From: an uncultured Christensenella sp.
GTDB lineage: Bacteria; Bacillota; Clostridia; Christensenellales; UBA1750
Direction: 5' to 3'
Assembly: GCA_905193155.1 (NCBI GenBank)
Contig: CAJJNQ010000034.1
Coordinates: 1 to 26,973 of the forward strand
DNA: 26,973 nucleotides
Each line of letters opens with the position of its first letter. The first letter of the stretch is position 1. Below are positions 24,025 through 26,973 of the stretch, one piece after another. The position numbers were made by a program, and so were the translations under genes. The notes under the pieces were generated by a model. That model made no database searches, was not told the DNA's origin, and saw only the letters and a program-made list of their open reading frames with translations.

Positions 24025-24160
24025 ATGAATTCGCTCCTTTCCGAAGGCGGAACGGCTGATGCTTCACGCCTTTGGAATAGATTGCCCGAACGCATTGAAA
24101 GATTTGCATCGAACCGCTAAAAACGCCTTGCCTTTCTGGAAGGAAACTGATACTCTAAAG

Positions 24161-24193
24161 GCAGAAGACCGAAAACGGAATCCTCTGCTTTTT
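24161..24193 (+). terminator. Terminator-like hairpin in the leader of the GH97 gene
   Basis: GCAGA-GA-CCG pairs imperfectly with CGG-TC-TCTGC around AAAA, followed by five T residues. It lies in the 203-bp gap between the divergent SpoIID-like and GH97 starts, and no plus-strand gene precedes it. A weak promoter (TTGCCT at 24128-24133, 17 bp, TACTCT at 24151-24156) just upstream would make it an attenuator. Both parts are tentative. Confidence 0.35.
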
Positions 24194-24227
24194 GAGAAGA
24201 AAGAGAAAAAATAAGGAGGAAAACTTT

Positions 24228-26102
24228 ATGCCCTGCTATTCGATCCAATCGCCGAACGGCCGCGTGGAGTTGCACTTGACGCTGCAGAACGGCTGCCTGA
24301 GCTACCGCGTCAGCAAGGATGGCGTTGCGCTGGCGGACGAGTCCCCGCTGGGCATCCGCTTGCGCGAGGGCGATCTGACGCACGGATTGACGCTGATGGA
24401 CAACACTTATGCGGTGGTGGACGAGACCTACACCATTCCCGCGTTCAAGAAAAAGGTCTGCCGAAACCATGCCAACACCCTGACCCTGCTGCTGGAAAAA
24501 CACGAGGAAACCCTGCAAGTGGAGGCGCGCGCCTATAATGACGGCGTGGCACTGCGCATGATCGTGGACGGCGAGGGCGAAGGCAGTGTGCTGGAGGAGA
24601 GAACCGGCTTTGCCCTGCCGCAGAGTGCGCATCAGGTCTACGGCATGAAATATATATTCTCTTATGAGGATATGTATCAGCCCATTCCGCGCTGTGATCT
24701 GGCACAAAATCGTTTGGCCTTCCCGGTGCTGGCGGAGTGCGGCAATGGCGTTTGGGCGCTGTATGCCGAGGCGGCGGTGTTCGGCGATTACGGCGGAAGC
24801 ACGCTGCTCTCTGACGAAGAAAAGCCTGAACTGCTGATGGTCCGCCGTGCGCCCGATCAGCTCAGCCCCACGCAGACCGGCTTCCCCGTCGTCACGCCCT
24901 GGCGCGTGGTGATGTGCGGCAGCCTGGACGACATTGTATCCTCCAACCTGCTGGAAAACCTGAATCCTCCGTGCGAGATCAAAGATACCTCGTTCATTCG
25001 CCCCGGCGTTTCGGCCTGGAGCTGGATGACGGAAAACGCCTCGACCCGCGACCCCGAACGCTGCCGCGAATATGTCGATTATGCGGCGGAGATGGGATTC
25101 CCGTATTATCTGGCCGACGGCGGCTGGCCGGGATATGTGGACATTGCCGAGCTGGTGAAGTACGCCGAGGGCAAGGGCGTGAAGATCTGGCTGTGGGAGC
25201 ACAGCAAGGATATTCGCTCACCTGAAATCGCGGACGAAAAGTTCAGGCTCTGGTCGTCCTGGGGCGTGGTCGGCGTTAAGATCGATTTCTTTGAAAGCGA
25301 TCGTGCCGAGCGCGTGAAGCAATACGACTATTTGGCGCGCGCGGCGGCCAAGTATAAACTGATGGTCAATTTCCACGGCTGCATGAAGCCCGCGGGCGAA
25401 ATCCGCACCTGGCCGCATCTCATGACGCGCGAAGGTGTGCTCGGCGCGGAGTATTTGCAGAATTTCTCCTCTTTCCTGCCGATGGGGCCGGATGCGGCGC
25501 ACAACTGCACGCTGCCCTTCACCCGCAATGCCATGGGACCAATGGATTATACGCCGGTTTGCTATAAAACCTATCTGACCGGCACCACCGACGCGCACCA
25601 GACCGCGCTGACCGTGATCTTTACCTCTTATATTCTGCACATCGGCGAGGGCGCGGAGGTTGTGCTGAACCATCCGGCGAGGCCGTTTCTGTCCAAAGTG
25701 CCTACCAGCTGGGATGAAACCCATGTGCTGGAGGGATATCCGGGATCGTTTGTGACCATGGCGCGCAAGAAGGACGAGAATTGGTATGTAGCGGCGATCT
25801 GCGCACGCCGCCCGCGCAATGTTAAGCTCCGCTTTGACTTCCTGGACGAGGGCGCGGAATACACCGCGACGCTCTATGCCGACGATTTGGGCGACCTGCG
25901 CCCCTTCGATGTGGCGGAGGGCGCGTTGCCGCCTGCGGATGAAGCGCTGGTGCAGAAGATAGACGCCATGGCCAGCCGCCCCGCGCTGCACAACCATGAC
26001 CTGCACAGGATGCGCATCGAATCCTTCAAGGTGCGCAAGGGCGATGAGAAAACCATTCCGTTGGCTGTCAACGGCGGCTTTGCATTGATGATTGAAAAGT
26101 AA
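24228..26102 (+). CDS. Glycoside hydrolase family 97 (retaining-type, alpha-galactosidase or alpha-glucosidase)
   Basis: A 624-residue enzyme without signal peptide, so cytosolic. The order is an N-terminal GH97 beta-sandwich (SPNGRVELHLTLQNG, ESPLGIRL), a central TIM barrel (about 260-530) and a C-terminal beta domain. In the barrel, YYLADGGW, VKIWLWEHS, GVKIDFF and MVNFHGCMKPAG are typical of the family. An aspartate (D353) stands in GVKIDFF where retaining GH97 members (alpha-galactosidase type) have their nucleophile; inverting SusB-type alpha-glucosidases lack it. Conserved glutamates E402 and E408 (TREGVLGAEY) follow. The best studied members are periplasmic Bacteroides enzymes, so this cytosolic form must act on imported oligosaccharides. 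ATG 24228 has AAGGAGG eight bases upstream. No sugar transporter is adjacent; a terminator follows. Confidence 0.9.
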   Translation: MPCYSIQSPNGRVELHLTLQNGCLSYRVSKDGVALADESPLGIRLREGDLTHGLTLMDNTYAVVDETYTIPAFKKKVCRNHANTLTLLLEKHEETLQVEARAYNDGVALRMIVDGEGEGSVLEERTGFALPQSAHQVYGMKYIFSYEDMYQPIPRCDLAQNRLAFPVLAECGNGVWALYAEAAVFGDYGGSTLLSDEEKPELLMVRRAPDQLSPTQTGFPVVTPWRVVMCGSLDDIVSSNLLENLNPPCEIKDTSFIRPGVSAWSWMTENASTRDPERCREYVDYAAEMGFPYYLADGGWPGYVDIAELVKYAEGKGVKIWLWEHSKDIRSPEIADEKFRLWSSWGVVGVKIDFFESDRAERVKQYDYLARAAAKYKLMVNFHGCMKPAGEIRTWPHLMTREGVLGAEYLQNFSSFLPMGPDAAHNCTLPFTRNAMGPMDYTPVCYKTYLTGTTDAHQTALTVIFTSYILHIGEGAEVVLNHPARPFLSKVPTSWDETHVLEGYPGSFVTMARKKDENWYVAAICARRPRNVKLRFDFLDEGAEYTATLYADDLGDLRPFDVAEGALPPADEALVQKIDAMASRPALHNHDLHRMRIESFKVRKGDEKTIPLAVNGGFALMIEK

Positions 26103-26110
26103 ATGAGATG

Positions 26111-26157
26111 AAAAAACGCTGCATTCAGCCGAAACCGTGCGGAGTGCAGCGTTTTTT
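26111..26157. terminator. Terminator after the GH97 gene
   Basis: AAAAAACGCTGCA (26111-26123) pairs exactly with TGCAGCGTTTTTT (26145-26157); a CCG/CGG pair lies inside. It can act on both strands. Confidence 0.92.
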
Positions 26158-26160
26158 GTC

Positions 26161-26189
26161 TTGCAAAAAAGATCAATTTTGGATAAACT
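26161..26189 (+). promoter_or_regulatory. Candidate promoter of the DUF2238-like gene
   Basis: TTGCAA (26161-26166), a 17-bp spacer and TAAACT (26184-26189), about 33 bases before the start codon and immediately after the GH97 terminator. Confidence 0.5.
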
Positions 26190-26222
26190 GAAGAATAAGA
26201 ATTTCAAGAACGGAGGATGAGA

Positions 26223-26942
26223 ATGAAGAAGAGAGGCAATGCAGGAAAAAGGAAAATCAACTGGTCTGCTTTTACCGGATGGTTCGTGCTGCTGTCGTTG
26301 GTTGCGGCGATGATTTATATCATTGTGGTGCTGGTGCTTGCACCGTCGCACACGCAGATCGTCTTTGAGCGCACCAAGAGCGACTATGTGCTGATGCTGC
26401 TGCAATGTGCATTGGGCATCGTGGCGATCATCGGGCCGAAGATCCTGCAAAAACGACATAATTTCATCATTCCATCCAAAATGATGGTGCTCTATACGTT
26501 ATTTTTGTACGGCGCGATCTTTTTGGGAGAGGTCATGGCTTTTTATTACAACGTGCCTCACTGGGATACCTTTCTGCATGGGCTGAGCGGCGCAATGCTG
26601 GGCGCGCTGGGCTATACGGTGATTTCGGTGCTCAACAGATCCGACAGCGTACCGGTCAACCTGAGCCCTCTGTTTGTTGCATTCTTCACTTTCTGCTTTG
26701 CGATGACCATGGGCATGATCTGGGAAATCTATGAATTCTCGGTGGATTCCCTCTTTGGCACCAATATGCAGAAGTTCGCCTTCGAGGACGGCACCGGAAA
26801 GATCGGCCAGGCGGCGCTGATGGATACCATGAAGGATCTGATCGTCGATACCATCGGCGCGCTGACGATGTCCATCATCGGCTATATCTCCCTGAAGCAT
26901 AAAACCGGACTGGTCGATAATGAAGTGAACCCCAAAAGTTAG
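26223..26942 (+). CDS. DUF2238/YjdF-like membrane protein
   Basis: A 239-residue membrane protein with a basic N-terminus (KKRGNAGKRK) and hydrophobic segments near residues 16-37, 53-70, 82-102, 113-132, 145-162 and 206-222. Conserved-looking polar motifs are HWDTFLHGLSGAMLG, MIWEIYEFSVDSLFGTNMQ and DTMKDLIVDTIGA. The pattern of D/H, WE-x-YE and D-x3-D-x3-GA motifs in membrane helices matches the DUF2238 (E. coli YjdF) family, whose function is unknown. ATG 26223 is chosen because GGAGG ends six bases upstream; ATG 26217 touches that site directly. The stop is TAG. It appears to be monocistronic. The 31 bases after it hold nothing recognisable. Confidence 0.78.
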   Translation: MKKRGNAGKRKINWSAFTGWFVLLSLVAAMIYIIVVLVLAPSHTQIVFERTKSDYVLMLLQCALGIVAIIGPKILQKRHNFIIPSKMMVLYTLFLYGAIFLGEVMAFYYNVPHWDTFLHGLSGAMLGALGYTVISVLNRSDSVPVNLSPLFVAFFTFCFAMTMGMIWEIYEFSVDSLFGTNMQKFAFEDGTGKIGQAALMDTMKDLIVDTIGALTMSIIGYISLKHKTGLVDNEVNPKS

Positions 26943-26973
26943 ACATTATTTGAATTAAGCGGCCTGAAGGGTC

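Noticed and set aside
1..26973. tRNA, rRNA, CRISPR array or insertion sequence
   Set aside because: None was recognised by eye: no cloverleaf with a TTCGA-type loop, no regularly spaced direct repeats, no transposase or integrase.

Overview
The window is a GC-rich (roughly 60 %) stretch of a Bacillota (Clostridia-type) chromosome. The evidence is the run ftsK-rimO-pgsA-pncC-recA followed by RNase Y, a two-gene Ktr-type potassium system, a SpoIID-like lipoprotein, a CotH-type protein, strong AGGAGG-like ribosome binding sites, and compact Rho-independent terminators after most units. Codon use looks even throughout, and I see no phage, insertion sequence, CRISPR array, rRNA or tRNA. I cannot name the genus; a gut-type lineage is an inference.

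Layout: (1) 3-3921, a tight housekeeping operon: the end of an FtsK/SpoIIIE translocase, rimO, pgsA, stand-alone CinA C-domain (pncC), recA, then a terminator. (2) 3922-7759, an accessory insert between recA and rny: a MazG-like pyrophosphohydrolase gene broken by an amber codon, a hairpin-rich stretch, and a divergent pair of a ThuA-like protein (-) and an aconitase-family hydratase (+). (3) 7760-9683, rny with a strong promoter and a structured leader of about 220 nt. (4) 9718-9864, a nearly fully base-paired nested palindrome. (5) 9927-15344, all on the minus strand: an operon of CotH-kinase/lamin-tail protein, VTC-fold polymerase-like protein and DUF4956 membrane protein, ending in a terminator, then a metallo-beta-lactamase-fold lipoprotein. 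(6) 15527-17827, ktrB-ktrA. (7) 17829-22006, a MarR regulator and two ABC exporter half-subunits, overlapping by 1-4 bases, with a near-perfect palindromic operator just after the promoter. (8) 22041-26942, single-gene units: an orphan PotA/FbpC-like ATPase, a SpoIID-like lipoprotein (-), a GH97 glycosidase, and a DUF2238/YjdF-like membrane protein.

How the genes fit together: the first block covers chromosome segregation, ribosome modification, phospholipid synthesis and recombination. The MarR block is a self-regulated heterodimeric drug-export cassette whose two ATPase sites are clearly asymmetric. The CotH-VTC-DUF4956 operon is the best candidate for an uncharacterised system: a membrane-anchored kinase-like protein, a cytosolic phosphate-tunnel enzyme and a membrane protein co-transcribed, suggesting phosphate or polyphosphate transfer to the envelope. 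The most unusual non-coding object is the 147-nt palindrome after rny.
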